From Tetrahymena elliotti 4EA (taxonomy: Eukaryota > Ciliophora > Oligohymenophorea > Hymenostomatida > Tetrahymenidae), in contig JH720324.1 of NCBI GenBank assembly GCA_000231825.2, positions 147,779 to 211,778 on the forward strand: a DNA stretch of 64,000 nucleotides, written 5' to 3'. The notes under the pieces were generated by a model. It was not told where the DNA came from and did not search any database. It was given only the letters and a program-made list of their open reading frames with translations. Positions within the stretch are counted from its first letter, which is position 1. Every line of letters begins with the position of its first letter. Shown in pieces: positions 24,971 through 38,900 of the stretch. The translations under genes were made by a program, and so were the position numbers.

Positions 24971-27256
24971 ATGAAATAAAACAAGAGCAAGAGAGATATT
25001 ATCTAAATGGATTTGGAGGATCTGGAAAGATAAATTGAATCTGAGTTGTAATCGTTACAATCTTTTGAGAATAATATGACAAATAGAAGTGGACCTTCGA
25101 AATAGCCTTCTTCTCATAACTTAAACCAAGTACCATAGAAGAATCCTCCAATGCAATATTCTTAAGAAAAAAACTAGCAAGTTCTCACTTCTAAAAATAA
25201 AAATTCTTTTGGGGACGCACTGAATAGACAAAGAAGCACTAGTTAGCTAAATAATGATATTAAATAACTGTAAATGTACAGCTAAACTAAAATAGTTGAG
25301 CTATCAAATTAATAAAAAGAAAGAAACAAAAATCTTTTCACAATAGAGGACTTGAAAAGTGAAGAAGCAAAGAAAACAGTTGGTCGTAGAAGCAAATCTC
25401 CAATTTCTTCTAAAATGGCTTCTAGGAGAACTGATTATAAGAGTGACAAAGAAAATCAAGTTCCCTCTTCTGCCTTTTAGTCTGGTAGGACTGTCACTTC
25501 TAATCGCTCAAATGATTATCAAGCTACCTTAAATAGCAACAAGAGAGTCAACTCAAACTAGAATGTTGTCTAGAATCAAAATTAAAAATAAACTAAAAAT
25601 AATGCTTAAAACAATACAAAGACTTAATAATAAAGACTTTAACAGCAATCATAACAAATAAGACAGAACATTTTCGATCTAATATAGAATGATAAGTTTG
25701 ATTCTGCTGAGACAAATGAGAATTAAAATGATGAGATTTTAGTGGAAGATAACACATTTTCAAACTAAATAGCGTAGAATTATGATGGGTATTATTTTGA
25801 GAATGTATAAAACAATCAGTATTATAATTATAATGATAACAGAGAAAATATAAACTATATTAACTTTAATAGAGAAGATGATGAAATCAACAAATTAATA
25901 GCATCTAAAATACCAATTTAATAACAAAAAAATGCAGGCACATTTGATACTGTCAACACAAGCTAGGGTATTAGAAAAAATGAATATCAGACTTAAGAAA
26001 CAACTACAAGTAGTTAGCTAAGAAGATCTCAAAGCAATCTCAATTGTGCTTCTTCTAGATATTCTAAAGCAAGATCAAGTAAGAATTCAGGTTTGTCTCA
26101 AGCTCAAAACTAAAATAAAAGCAATTACGTAGATGAAAATTGCACATTTAAACCTGTTCTTAGCAAAAAATCAATGGAGATGGCTGGGAGAATGGAAGAC
26201 CCAAAAGTTCGTTTAACTCAACCTAAAAACGAAGAAAAGCTAAACAAGTTAAGAAGCAGTTTAGAAAGTTAATATTCTTATAGGCCTAAAATAAATAAGA
26301 ATAGTGAAAGAAATCTTACCACCTTTTAGTAAGAGTCCTTCTTTAATTACAGCGATGAAGATGAAGAAGGAAACAATTACTAAAATGAAAATGATTTCTC
26401 TTTGAGAATCAGACAATCTTCTTAAAATTCTTAAAAGATTCCAAGATGGTAGAAGCTATATGAAAAGCACAAAGTCTATCAAATGGAAAAAGAGATTAAG
26501 CTAATCTAAAAGGAAAAAGAGGAGCAAGAAGACCCTGAATTAACGTTTTAACCAAGACTCTATAGATCTAAAGATAGCAACTACATGTATGGTGATAGTG
26601 AGTATGACATAAACCAAAGATGTCAAATTTGGGCTTAAAAAAGGTAGGAAAAATTGAAGAAAGTAGCAGAACAGTTTGAGAATAGAGATTTGATTGGATG
26701 TACTTTCCAGCCTAATGCTGAGTCTGTTAAAAATGGCTCAAATTAATAAGCAAGCGCATCCTGTTCTTAGTAAGGTAATCAAAGAAATGTTAGCTATAGC
26801 AACTAAAATGACTTCTCTCAATAGATTACTGAGTTCAATAAGAAGGGAATCATTGAATTCTTTGAAAGAATAGATGCTGCTAAAAAAAAGAAAGAAGAAA
26901 ATGAGTAGTTGCAAAATAAAATTACAGGTAAAAACTGGTAAAATAAGATAACAATTCCTCAGGAATTCTCATTTATGAAGAAAGGAAATGAAAGCCATAG
27001 ATCCTCCTCGGCAATAAGATAGTCAAAATTCAATTCATCCACAACAAATAAATCCAGAAATAATAGCAAATCACCTTCAAATGTAAACTAAAATAAAATC
27101 ATGCTTTTCTACAAAACCAGAAGCTTGAGTAGCAACAACCTATGCCAAATCGACCCAGATGAAAACTAAGTGTACTAAGAAATTTCAGGCTCAATCAATA
27201 ATTGGGATAAAGTCAAAGAAAATTTACACAAGCATATCCATAAAATATAGATCTGA
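24971..27256 (+). CDS. large hydrophilic basic protein, unknown function
   Basis: Single exon of 761 residues ending at TGA 27254-27256. It has no signal peptide or membrane segment. Composition is dominated by Ser, Asn, Gln, Lys and Arg, with acidic patches. Recurrent short motifs of the type C/L-T-F-x-P occur: NCTFKPVLSKKS (about residue 390), YRPKINKNSERNL, ELTFQPRLY and IGCTFQPNAES. The last sits after a charged helix, RCQIWAQKRQEKLKKVAEQF. A helix followed by T-F-x-P-x-I/L is common in uncharacterised ciliate and protist cytoskeleton-associated proteins, so a structural or basal-body role is plausible but unproven. The frame is open upstream of 24971; an alternative start is the ATG at about 25009. 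Confidence 0.8.
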
Positions 27257-29328
27257 GCTATAATCAAAATTAATTGAAGATCAATCAATCAATAAAATAT
27301 ACCTTAAATTAAAATTTCTATTATTCTAAATAAAAAATATTTTTCCAAATAAAAACGTTAAAATAAAATTAATTCAAAACTATAATAAAATAATAAACAA
27401 ATTCATTTAGTTGTATCTATCTATTCATCAATATCTGTCTGTTATTCCTTTGTAAATAGTTCAATTATTAAATTCATTTTTCAAATTAATTAATTCTTAA
27501 ATAAATGCACTTTTTACATAAAATTTTCATACTATTTTATTTTTTTATGAGAAAAAATATTCTTCAAAAAATTTAAAAAAAGAAAGTATTAAAAAATGAG
27601 TAAAATATTAATGAATCTATTAAAAAAGGATTAAATATAAAAGATTCTCTGTTTTTTTGGTTCATTTGTAATATCATGTATGCTTCAATCAATTTATTTA
27701 GAATGTTAGCAGCAAATTTTATTAGTCTTAAATAAATTTTAATTCATATATTTATTTTAATCAATCAATATTTTTATTTAAGAATGAAGAATTAAAAATT
27801 TTCAAAAATATTTTCTAATTTTAACAAAAATAAAAGAAAATCTAAAAAATGGATTAAATATTAAAATTTTAGCATTGAAAAAAAGAGATTCTATTTTGTT
27901 GGTTTGTTTGTAATTTTATGTATTCTTCATTTAATTTTGAGTGTAGCTAAATTTTGTCAGTTTTTAAAAATAAATTTTAATTAATATTTATTATCAATCA
28001 ATACTTTTATTTTAAAATGAAAAAAAAATTTTTTTTTTTATTAATTGTAAAAAAGTAAGAAAAAATAGTACAAATCACAATATTTATTCAATAATCAATT
28101 TACTTTAAAATATTTTGAAAAAATGATTTTTTTAATAATTTTAAATTAAAAAGAAGCTACGTAAAACTAGCTTAAACATAAATGAAGGAGTGTCTTTATG
28201 GTTGGTTTATTTATGTGTGCTTAATATACTTTATGATATAAAATAATTGAAGATATTTATTTGATTCATATATATGACTATATTCTAGTTTTGTTTTGCT
28301 ATTTTGAAATAATAGTTTATAGAAACAAATTAATTAAAAATAGTAAGGAGAGGTTTAAAAATATGAAGAATATTTTTTAATTTTTTAATTCTGTGCCTCC
28401 AAAATTTAAACTTCTGAAATAAAAAATCAGTCAAAAATTCTTTTATATATTTTTAAAAGATAAAAATACTCTCATAATGTACAAAGGTTAATTAAAAACC
28501 TTTCCTTTATGAAAGATATGCCTAATTAAGAAGAGAAATAAATATTTAACTTAGTATTATGATTAAATTATTTTGTTGATAGATTTGTATTCAAGAATAA
28601 AAGAGTAGTTGTTTAAATGAATGATGATTTTTATTTGTTTAATTATCACACACAAACATACACACAAGAGAAAAATACAATGAAATTATGATGAATAATT
28701 TAATCATACAAATAAATTAAGTGGCAAAAACTAAAATGAATAAATTAGGTGCTTGAATATAAATTCAAAGACGTGCTCAATCAATAAATAAATAAATTTA
28801 TTAAATTTGGTATTTAATTAATTGAGTGAGCCGGAGTATTGAAATATATATTAAATTAAATATTTAAATCTTTTTGAAAATAAGATATAAGGATATATTA
28901 GGAGATTTGCCTTCAAAAATTTAAGTAAAAAAGGATATTTGTTTCTTTTTTTTAAGAGGCTTGGAATAAGGAAATAAAGAGGCTTGTGGGTTGTAATTAT
29001 TTCAAAGCTTTAGTGGAGGTTTGGCAGAGGAAGAAGGAGATGATGTTGGATAGTCGCAACAAGTTATAATTTAACTAAGTAAATAAAAAAAAATCTAACA
29101 AAGTAAGAAGAAATAAGAAGGGATTTGATATGATAGAGAGATAAACAAAGAAATAATTTAATGATATGATCAAGTATAAGATTAAAAGCAAAAAAGCAAA
29201 AGTAAAAAGTAATAATTGCAAAAAGTAATTATAACCTTAATTAGAAGAAAATCAAACAAAAAAATAAAGAAAGCTTAATTAGCAAAAACGCAAATCAAAG
29301 AATAACAAACAAGAGATAAAAAAGCAAA
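27257..29328. other. long AT-rich intergenic region with tandem repeat
   Basis: Contains the 27549-28290 repeat. A less AT-rich, purine-rich stretch at about 28960-29060 is probably promoter or 5' UTR of the YTH gene. No gene was supported. Confidence 0.55.
27549..28290. repeat. two to three diverged tandem copies of a ~240-bp unit
   Basis: Copy 1 (about 27549-27787) and copy 2 (about 27788-28023) share GGATTAAATAT, GATTCT, a GGTT(T/C)(G/A)TTTGTAAT core, ATAAATTTTAATT and AATCAATCAATA in order. A third, weaker copy follows to about 28290. Non-coding. Confidence 0.55.
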
Positions 29329-31149
29329 ATGGAATAGGATTACGTCAATACTGAATAATAGCAATAGGAATAGAAGTTGCAAGAAGTCCCTATTGAAGGC
29401 AGTGTAAATACTTATCTTTTTTACTTTTTTCGTTTTTTCTTTTTAATAAAATGATAGAGTTGTTATTTATTTTATTTATTTAATAATTTTTTAACTCCCT
29501 GTCACTTCATAATATTGTTTAAAATAAATTAGTAGGTTGAATCTCAAGACTAATAGGAAGGTAATTAGAGTGAGGAGTAGGCTCAAACCTTCCATATTAA
29601 TCATAATTGTGGTTTGATGCCTGAATTCAAATAAGCTGATTATAAAAGCTTAGATAGCATTAAGGAGACATTTGCTCCTTTGAAGAATATTAATGATCCC
29701 AACTTCACTTTTGCTAACTAAAAGAATCCCATATTTTTGAAACTTTCAAGCAAATCAGAATAGAATTTACATAAGGCTATCAAGTATGGTGTTTGGACCA
29801 CTCCTGAAAAATAGATTAACTTTATTTAAAGCATTTATGAAAAATTAACTCCTGAATAGTCAATCTACCTTTATTTCTTCTCTAACAACTGTCTCTATGG
29901 TATTGCTAAGCTTGTGACAGGTTTAGACCATGAAAAATCTTTCTAATTATGGGATGAAGAAATCAGATGGTTTGGTATTTTTAATATTGAATGGATTTTT
30001 GTAGGTAAGGTAGATGGTTAGGATATTAAATAAGAAATTAGTTAAGAACAAGGCTAAAAGCTTTTAGAATTAGCAAAGAAGTCAGATTTCTCAACAGTAT
30101 TCTCTAAGTTCGAATAATATGACTAAAATGAATTGAAATAACGTGAAGAAAGATAAGCTAGAGATGGTAAATACTACTAAGATTTCTCTAATAAGCACAG
30201 CTAAATATAAAGCTATTATGAATAGTACAGAGTAGTACCAGAACAAAAAAAAACTCCTAATTAAAATAGATATCATAACAAAAACTTTATTTAACATCAA
30301 CAAAATTAGGGATACTAAAACAATTATGGCTATCAATAACATATGTACAATTAAAACTATAATAATTACATCAAAAGCATGAATTACTAATAATAATAAA
30401 TTAGTCAATAACAAATTTTCTAAGCATTACCTTAATTGCAAACTCCTGAAGATTTTTAAAATTTCATTAATAGCTAGCCAAGAATCTTCTTCCAATAAAA
30501 TTAAATGTATAAAAAGAACATGAATAAAAAGTTCACAAACAACTATTACAACAACAATAATAACAACTAGTAAAAGGGATATAAAACACATTTCAAGCAA
30601 AACAATTAATAGATGAGTTATCCTTAATAATAGTAATTCACTGATCCTACTGCTACTTAATCTTCTGCTGTCGATGAACATCAAGAAAACAATGTCCCCA
30701 CAACTGATCAAAACTAATAAGTTGAATAAAATGTCGGTCATCAACAATACCAACACTATAACAAGAACTAATATCATAATTAGTACAAGAACAATGGCCA
30801 CTAACACAATCACCAATACAACAACTACTAAAACGTTAATGGAAACTACAATAACAAGTTCTAACATCATAAGACCTATCAAAACAATGGTAATTATTAA
30901 AACTATAACTAAAATGGCGGTTTTAACTATCAAAACAATAAAAAATATAATAACAACAACTACAATAGAAACTTTAAGTAGAATAACTACTAAAATAAGT
31001 ATAATAAATTTAATTAATCCTAGGGATATGATAGCAATTATAATGATTTCCCTGAATTAAATCAACAATCCTAAGCAATCAATGATTAAAGTAACGATTT
31101 AACTCAAGTTCAAAATTAACTTGAATCTATCAACATCTCACAATAATGA
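29329..31149 (+). CDS. YTH-domain RNA-binding protein (m6A reader)
   Basis: Two exons, 29329-29403 and 29533-31149, encode 563 residues; the intron is GT...AG and in phase. Residues about 85-225 form a YTH domain: PIFLKLSSKSEQNLHKAIKY, then GVWTTPE, then IYLYFFSNNCLYGIAKL, then WFGIFNIEWIFVGKV. Three Trp residues line up with the m6A cage: W113, W165 and W171. The W165-W171 gap is one residue longer than in animal YTHDF proteins (GVWSQDKW). This predicts binding to N6-methyladenosine in RNA, probably cytoplasmic and DF-like. The C-terminal 300 residues are Asn/Gln/Tyr/His-rich and prion-like, as in YTHDF proteins of other phyla, though on the opposite side of the domain. Asparagine and glutamine tracts here produce long antisense frames that are not genes. 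Confidence 0.9.
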
Positions 31150-31856
31150 GCCTATCGATGAGTGATTGAAAAATCATCAATCCATTAATTATTCTATTCA
31201 AATTCATTTTTTACTTAATATCATTAACTATCCCACATTATTAATTATTTATCACAATAGCTCCTACTAAAATTGTTGATCAAAAATTATTTAAAAATTT
31301 TGATTAATTTTTTTGTCAGTATTTATTTATCAATAAAATAGAACCTAAGAACCCTTATAAAAAATTTAAATTAAGTTGAACTTCTGGCTTTTTATTTAAA
31401 ATAGCATATCTATCCATCATTGAAACAAAGCAAAAAACCATGATTTATTCTTTATTTAAATTAAAAATAAGCTCAGAAAATCATAATAAAATTAAATAAT
31501 AAGTTGTAGGATACAAAAAGCTAACTAAAACAAAGGTAATAATTAGTTACAATAAATAACTTCTGTAAACATGATAAACAAAATAGGCAAGTAAAAAATG
31601 AATTAAATAAATGAATAAAAAATAGGAATCAAAATGAGGAAAACAATTAAAATCTTAAAAATATGAAATATAGTTTGAATCCATTTCAAATATTTATTTA
31701 AACATTCTCAAATTAAATAAAAACTTCTTTCTTTCATATGTAAATCCATATTATTTCTTTTTATTTTGTATTTGGTTGTCATTCCCATTTAATACTTCAT
31801 CTTTTTTAAATTTATTGTTATCAATTTTGTCATTTTAAGTTTCAAAAATAAATCAT
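31150..31856. other. convergent spacer
   Basis: Tail-to-tail gap between the YTH gene and the kelch/EGF gene; presumed 3' UTRs, no frame. Confidence 0.6.
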
Positions 31857-34661
31857 TCAACTCAAAAATCCTATTATTTAAATGCTACAATCAGATCCTT
31901 CTTTATCACTAGTACATTAGCATTCTCCACTTGTTAAGCATGTTCCTTTAATTTTAAAAATTATATGAAGAATTATATTGATTAAACAATAGTTTTCATA
32001 CCACTATTAGAGCAGTCATTTAAACAAAAAGTTTTTCCACAATAATCTCCTCCTAGTAATTTTGAGCAATTACATGAGCTTACAGGATAATAAGTAACAC
32101 AAGTTCCAGCACCACCACATGAATTTTTACAATCAACTGTTGAACAATCGCTAGAAATGAAGCTTATACCTGCTTGTGTTTAAGAACATTAAGAACATTA
32201 CCCTGATGAATTGCATGACCCTTTAATAAAAACATATTAAATTAATTAAAATTAATAATAGAATAAAATTTACCATTTCCAAAGCACATATAGCAAAAAG
32301 GTTATTCAAAAGAATTGCTTTTTTATTAAAAGAATTTATTATTAATTTCAAGAAGGGTTTACAAATTTCTTAGCATTTTTGAAAATTTTAAAGAATATTT
32401 TGTTGAGTAATAATATCAACAAAAAATTTATCATAAAAGAAAATACTGTCCACATTTTTAATCCATAAAAATAAAAATGAAGCATAGGAAGATTTACATA
32501 TCGTTTAGGCACATTGAACCTGGGCAGAGTTTATTCTAACATAAATCTCCCCAAAATGAATCTAAACACCAATGCTTTCCATAAAGGCATTTTGACATAT
32601 TGTGGTTTGAGGAAGCAGAATTACAGTCATTTATTCCCAATTAATAAAATGATAATTAGCCTAAATAGAAAAAAAATTATAACAATATTGATTAAGAGTT
32701 TAATATTTTTTTACTTGAAGCACATGAGGCTTATGCTAATGTTTTATCTTCACATCCACCAGTCATTGTTATACCACTAGAAAAAGAGTTTATAGAATAT
32801 CCAACTACTTTTGTAGGAGCTACCTAAGTAGAATATTATGGGATTTTTAATTAAGATATTTTCCCATTGCTGAAGCTTCTAGCAAAGCCATAAGTAGTAT
32901 ATGTACTGCCATTATAGCCTCCAAATAAGAATGCAAAATCTTAAGAATAACTTAACTAAATAAAAAAAATGTTAAATCTACCAGATATTCTAAAAGACAT
33001 ATTTTTAATTTACGCTTGCACTCTATTATGTAAAATACTATGTATATGTAGAAGGAATTCCATGTTAAGGCTAGATCCAAACTTTATTTGTTATGTCATA
33101 TTTCCACACATCTTGAAAAATAACTCCTTGACCATCTTGACCTCCAATCAAATATAAAAAAAGTTCATTTGATTTTTTTAGTATTGAATAATTAGATCTG
33201 CAGCTTGGCATTTAAGTTATTGAAGTAGAGCAATCATATGGCCCTCCAAACTTAGTCATAGTAGGAGGTGCTTATTATAATTTACTGAGATCTGAAGGAG
33301 ATATTTACAAGTAATCAGAATATTTATTAATTGTAACACTAGCAGTAGTTCCATCCCATAAAATAACGTTTAGAATAACTTTGTTAAAAATATTATAATC
33401 TGCCTACTTCCAAGCGTTATTTGCAATATCATAAAACCTAATAAAAAATAAATAATCAATAATACTTATTTAATAATATCAGATAAATATTTCTAAACAA
33501 CATTTAAAAAATAAAAAAAAACTTCTTTTGACTTTGATTTTTAACTTTTAATCTTCTGTAAAAAAATATTTTTTGTTAAAAATGACAATAATTTTAAGAA
33601 TAAAATGATATTTCCTTAAACAATTCTTAGCTTAACAATTCATGTTATTAGTTTGCTCAAAATTTTATCATTATTATTAATCGATAGTTAAAAATAATGA
33701 GCTAATTCAATCATAGTATCATAAAAATATTAAGATTTAATGATAATTTTGTATTCAGAAAACTCAAAAATTTAAAAGAGGTAATTCATTTCAAAAGAAA
33801 TGAACCATCGAAAAATTGTTTTTAAATACTATGTTTTTAGATAATTAAGAATTGATTTTAAACAAGAAGCTATTTAATAACAAATGGTAATATCATATTT
33901 TAAATCTAAATATTTAATTATTATTAATCTATTTTGCTAGAAAAGAATAGCAAATAACCAAATTTTTACCATAAATCATTCATAACTATATTAGTAGAAG
34001 ATTTTCCTCCAAATAGCCATATATAATTATTTTAACTATCACAAACTATTGAATGCTCTGCTCTTGAGAGAGTATTTGTCAAACTTTACAATTAATTAGT
34101 TGCTATATCATATCTGTAAAAATCACCACAGAAGGAATTTCCAACACAGTACCCTCCATGAAGGTAAATAAAAGTTTTCCCTGAAACTACAATAGAACAA
34201 GAAGCAAACTTCGTCCTTCCTGGCATTGTAGCACCTGTAGGGACTATTTAAGTTACTTAATAGTTCTGAACATTAATTTAATAAATATTTTGGTTTAAAA
34301 GATTTCCATTTAAGATCAATCCTCCAAATAGTAGAATAAACTAATTATTTATTGATAAAATATATTTAAGAAAATACAATTAATACAAATTGCATCATTA
34401 TTAAATGGCTTTTCTTTATTTATTTTATTGCTTTTAGAAATTCTACTAATGATTTATCAAAAAAGCTTATCATAGTTTAATGATTAAAATGTTAAGTAAT
34501 TTAACAAGTCTTACTTACTAGCCAGAAGAGTTAACATATTCAACAGATTCATGATAAACTATATTACTAGGTACATTTCCTGTTAATTAAACAGATTTCC
34601 ATTCAGCTTTTATGCAAATCAAAACGCTGATTACTCCAAAGAGTTTTTATAATATTTTCAT
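31857..34661 (-). CDS. secreted kelch-repeat plus EGF-like Cys-rich protein
   Basis: Eight exons (34515-34661, 33970-34340, 32982-33437, 32715-32950, 32498-32660, 32274-32317, 32002-32220, 31857-31945) encode 574 residues with all junctions in phase. The start MKILQKLFGVISVLICIKA is a signal peptide. Residues about 45-350 are kelch repeats with diagnostic hydrophobic-Gly-Gly turns (LLFGGL, YLHGGYC, WLFGGK, YLIGGQDG, FLFGGYN), predicting a beta-propeller. The last 150 residues are Cys-rich EGF-like modules (GTCVTYYPVSSCNCSKLLGG, GTCLTSGECQCTSDKEGSDC). No C-terminal membrane segment or GPI signal is evident, so the protein is probably secreted or in vesicles. The order recalls attractin-like proteins but is much shorter. 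Partners are unknown. Confidence 0.85.
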
Positions 34662-35966
34662 ATTTACACTTTCTCTGTACAAAAAATATTAAATTGAATA
34701 CTAACTTCTAAAATAGTAAATAAATCAGTACAAATTCATTTAAACTTAATTAAATCAATTGATATCTTATCAAAAATTATTCCAAATATTTACTTCTCCT
34801 TTTAAATTTATTCAAGTTATTTAAGGATTAAATGTTACAATTCTATTATTTTAAAGAACATTTCATTATGAATATATTATTCTCATCAGCTTAACACCAA
34901 ACAATCCATGAATAAATTTTTTGTAGATGCTAAAAAATAAAAATTAAATTAATTGGATCAGCATTAAATAAATTTTTTATATCATTTACAAATTTTTCAT
35001 TTAATATTTATGAAATTTTATTGATTAATATCTATTTTGAAATATTTAAAAAAGAAAAATAATTATTTTTGAAAATTAAGAAATATTTTTAATAATAAAC
35101 TTATAATTTTTTGTACTTAAATTTTTGATAATGTGTGAATTGATAAAAATAATATTTATGTTTTAGGCTATTTGTTAATCATTAAAATTTTTTTAATTAT
35201 CAAAAATTTGATTGAAAAATTAAATCATTTTAAGAAATTTTAGAGAAAATCATTTTAAGAAATTTTAGAGAAAATCATTTTAATAAATAAAAAATTATTT
35301 ATTTATTTATTTCATCAACTTAGATTTAAGAAGAATATAATATACATTAAAAAACAAAAATAGAATAATTAAAAAAGAAGAATGAAAGCCCTTTGTTACT
35401 TTTTAAAAATATGTTTTTGGAAAAAAAGAAGAAACATCTTTTGATAAATTACGATTAAAATTTAAATTGAAATTAAAGAGACTGTTTACATATTAATAAA
35501 CACCAGTTTTTTTGTATGCTTTTTTGATAATATGCTTGGAGTACAATTAATTATAACTTAGATTTTTCTTTTTCAATATCAGTACAGCCAAGAAATTTAT
35601 AAAATATATTAGACAGAGAGAACATTTTTTATGAAGATTTAAGATACAGAAAAATACTGAAGAAAATTACAGATTATTCATTGAAATATAAATGATAGAT
35701 TTATTATGTCTCTAAATGGAAATTGGTAGCTTTTAAATGTGTGTTTTTTATGGTTGACATAATCTATTAAAAATTAACAAGACTGATGACGGTTTTGATA
35801 CAGAATGAATGTATGCATGCATGATAGATGATACAAATTACTATTGACAGGAATCCAATTAATTAATAAATTAATTGCAATCAAAATCAGCTCAAATAAA
35901 TTATTTATTTATTTAAAAAAGTGTAATTATTTATCAGATTTTTAAAGAAAGGTTTATCATTTTAAA
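34662..35966. other. head-to-head intergenic region
   Basis: Upstream region shared by the divergent kelch/EGF and permease genes. Contains the 25-bp direct repeat at 35222-35283; nothing else recognised. Confidence 0.6.
35222..35283. repeat. 25-bp direct repeat, about 2.5 copies
   Basis: The unit ATCATTTTAAGAAATTTTAG plus five bases repeats at 35224, 35249 and (partial) 35274 with perfect identity over the full copies. Confidence 0.8.
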
Positions 35967-38900
35967 ATGGATAGGGATTATATATATGAGTAATAAAAGG
36001 TGAAAGGATAGTCATTTATGGGCACAGCTAAAATTATTATTTAGTATTTGATTAATGACATAAAGAAAAAGCCCAGATCTTTCAAAATTGGAATCTTTTC
36101 AATCTTTTTGGTCATAGGTTTTATATCTGCAATTTAGAGTGCGTTTTAATTAAGTCCTGTCATTTTTCTCACAATAGGAGAGGATCAAGCAGGTGATGCA
36201 GATATAGTTCTGACTCCAGTTCCTTTCCAAAACAGAACCTTCTTTGAAAAAAATAAGCTAATAGAAAATAATAAGCAACAAAATTAGTCTTCGGCATTCA
36301 GTTCCATAAGATTAATTAACTCAAGCTTGATTAATGGTATTTGTGAAAATGTAGAAGGAATATAAGGGTGTTCTCCTCGTTGGCTTTTATTAGCTGATCT
36401 CTATAACTCAAATCCAAATACAACAATCCACCAAAAATTCAGAAGTTATGTGATTACTATTGACTCCATTCAAGGTATATCATTTAATTCAAATTGGCTC
36501 TTTAACAAATTTAATTCATTTAGTCACTTAGATAAATACCCAAATATGTCAATATTATTTATAGCATATAATTTAGTTGAAGATTTTAGTTTTTAATAAA
36601 AATAGACTTTGATTTATTTACTTATTATGATGATGATATAATTTTTTAAATTTTAATTATTATACTATAGAAAGAAGTATTGGAGTAGGAAGAAGATTTA
36701 AGGGAGATATCTTGAATGATGGAGAAGCATATGTTACAGCTCCTACAATGAGAGGATTAAATCTGAAATAAGGAGAGTATATTACTATGAATGTAGATAT
36801 TGTAGAAGCCATACTTAAAAATTAAAATTTGTTATAGCTGCCTTTAAAAAACCAAACAATAGAAGCAGTTCAAGAAGCTCTTGCTTCAGAAATTAGGAAA
36901 ATTCTACTTTCAACTTATCCGAACTTATAAGATAATGAATAGCATGAATTATTTATAGATAAGAAATATCTAGTTAATGTAACTGAATAAATAAAAACAT
37001 ACTCATAATCTATGTAAAGCCAAACAGTAATGTTCTTAAAATTTGCCCTTTATTGATTGATTTTTCTATTTTATTATTTTAAAGATTTGTATTTCAGTTA
37101 AATAAACTTTTAAAAACTTAATAAATAGAATAGATAAACTATGTATATTGCTCTGTAATTTTATTTGGAATAATAAGGTATTTCAACATAAGATTTAGAT
37201 ATTGCTAACAACTTAGAACCTTTATTCTTAAATGGAAGTATTGATCAAATTATAGAAGACCTTAGTAGAACTTCTAAAGACTTACCAGATGATTTCAAGT
37301 TAAATGTTACTTTATTTTCCTAACAAGTAGCACCTTTGCTAATGAAAGCAATGAATATTACTCAAGATTACAAGGTTATTTATACTGTAGAAGGTACTAA
37401 AGGTAAATGGGCTTCTGCTTTGGGTAACACTATAGTCATAGATTCTAATTACATTCTCAAATCTGCTTGGGCTAGCATATCTTAGACATTAAAAAAGCAA
37501 CTTGAAAATCCTGAGCTTATTTAAAAGAATCCATCCTTGAGTTTCATTAAAATCTTTTACAATTAATTTAATTTAAATAACACAATTTACAAAAGATTAG
37601 AAAATGTAGATCTTAACTAGTATGCTATGACTTCAAATGTTATTTTTAAAGATAGAATGGATATTTACGTAGGAAAAAATTAAATATAGAAAAGCATAGT
37701 TAAATTGACAGATAATTTTGCAAAAAAAACAAGTAATTATTATTTTATTAAAGATACTGTAATTCTTCATTAGCATTTTTTGATGTTTTGATAAAAATCA
37801 ATTTTCTATTAATTAAAATAAAAAATGCATTGAAGATTTAAAATTTCTTTTTCAAAAATATATTTTAAGAAGAAAATAAAGTAAATAATATTTGTAAATA
37901 AAAAGATGATATTCACCCAGTTGCGAGTACTGCTCCTCTTTCAATAGTTGTAAGCGGACTTCTAATATTGAAGATGTTTTTAGATAATATGATAGCTACA
38001 AGTATATTCTTACTGTTCATGTTAGCTGTGTTACTGATTTATTCTTTAATGATATCTGATGTTGAGGAAAAGACTTATGAGTTTGGTATGCTAAGAGCAC
38101 TTGGATTTAAAAAAGTTAGTTTAGTTTATTTACTGATTGCAGAGGGATTAATATTTGCTATACCAGGCCTTGGATTAGGTTTGTTAATGGCGTATTTGGT
38201 TAATTCAGTAATTGCCTTTGTGATATTTAACAGGAGTATGGTTGTAACTTCTTATGATTTACATTGGAGTGCAGTAGTCCTTGCTGTTTGTTTGGGAATT
38301 TTTATTCCTTTAATATCTGTTTATTTACCTATCTAAAGGGCTATGTCAAAGACTCTTAGAGATAGTTTAGATTTATATCATAGAGTTGTTAATGAGATAT
38401 CAGTTTCAGTACAGAAGTTAGAGAAGCTTGGAATATCTTTCTCATAATTTATCAATTCAATAACACTAATTTTGACAGGAGTTGTTTGTTATTATTTTGC
38501 TCCTGCTGCTTTTGTATATTAAGAATTAGCATTGTTCTTGGCAATTATTAATGTAGTTTTGATTTTAATGATCATTGGATTTACTTTACTTCTCAATTTA
38601 GCATAGCCTTTTGTCGAAAGATTATACATTAAGCTATTTTTATGCTTTTTCAGAAGCTCTAAGCATTTAGAATCAATTATCGTAAAGAATATGGAGGGTC
38701 ATCGTAGAAGAAATGGTAAGACAGCACTTATGTATACTGTTGCATTAAGTTTTTTGATTTTTGCAGGAACAGGTTTTAAGCTTTAGAGTAAGTCTATAGT
38801 GGATAATCTAAAAAGTTCTTTGGGTAGTGATTTAAAGGTGCTTTTGCTAAGAGATAAAAGAGGTTTAGATGAATATGGTATGAGAAATTTCTTAAATAAT

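Noticed and set aside
30091..30933. Long minus-strand frames rich in Val/Leu/Ile
   Set aside because: They are antisense shadows of Asn/Gln tracts in the YTH protein's tail; no start context or homology, and the plus frame runs through to a TGA.
30674..31060. Plus-strand Thr/Ile/Asn-rich frame
   Set aside because: Out-of-frame shadow of the same YTH low-complexity tail.
37968..38336. A stand-alone 122-residue membrane protein
   Set aside because: It is the middle of the permease's fourth exon; the apparent stop is a TAA glutamine codon.
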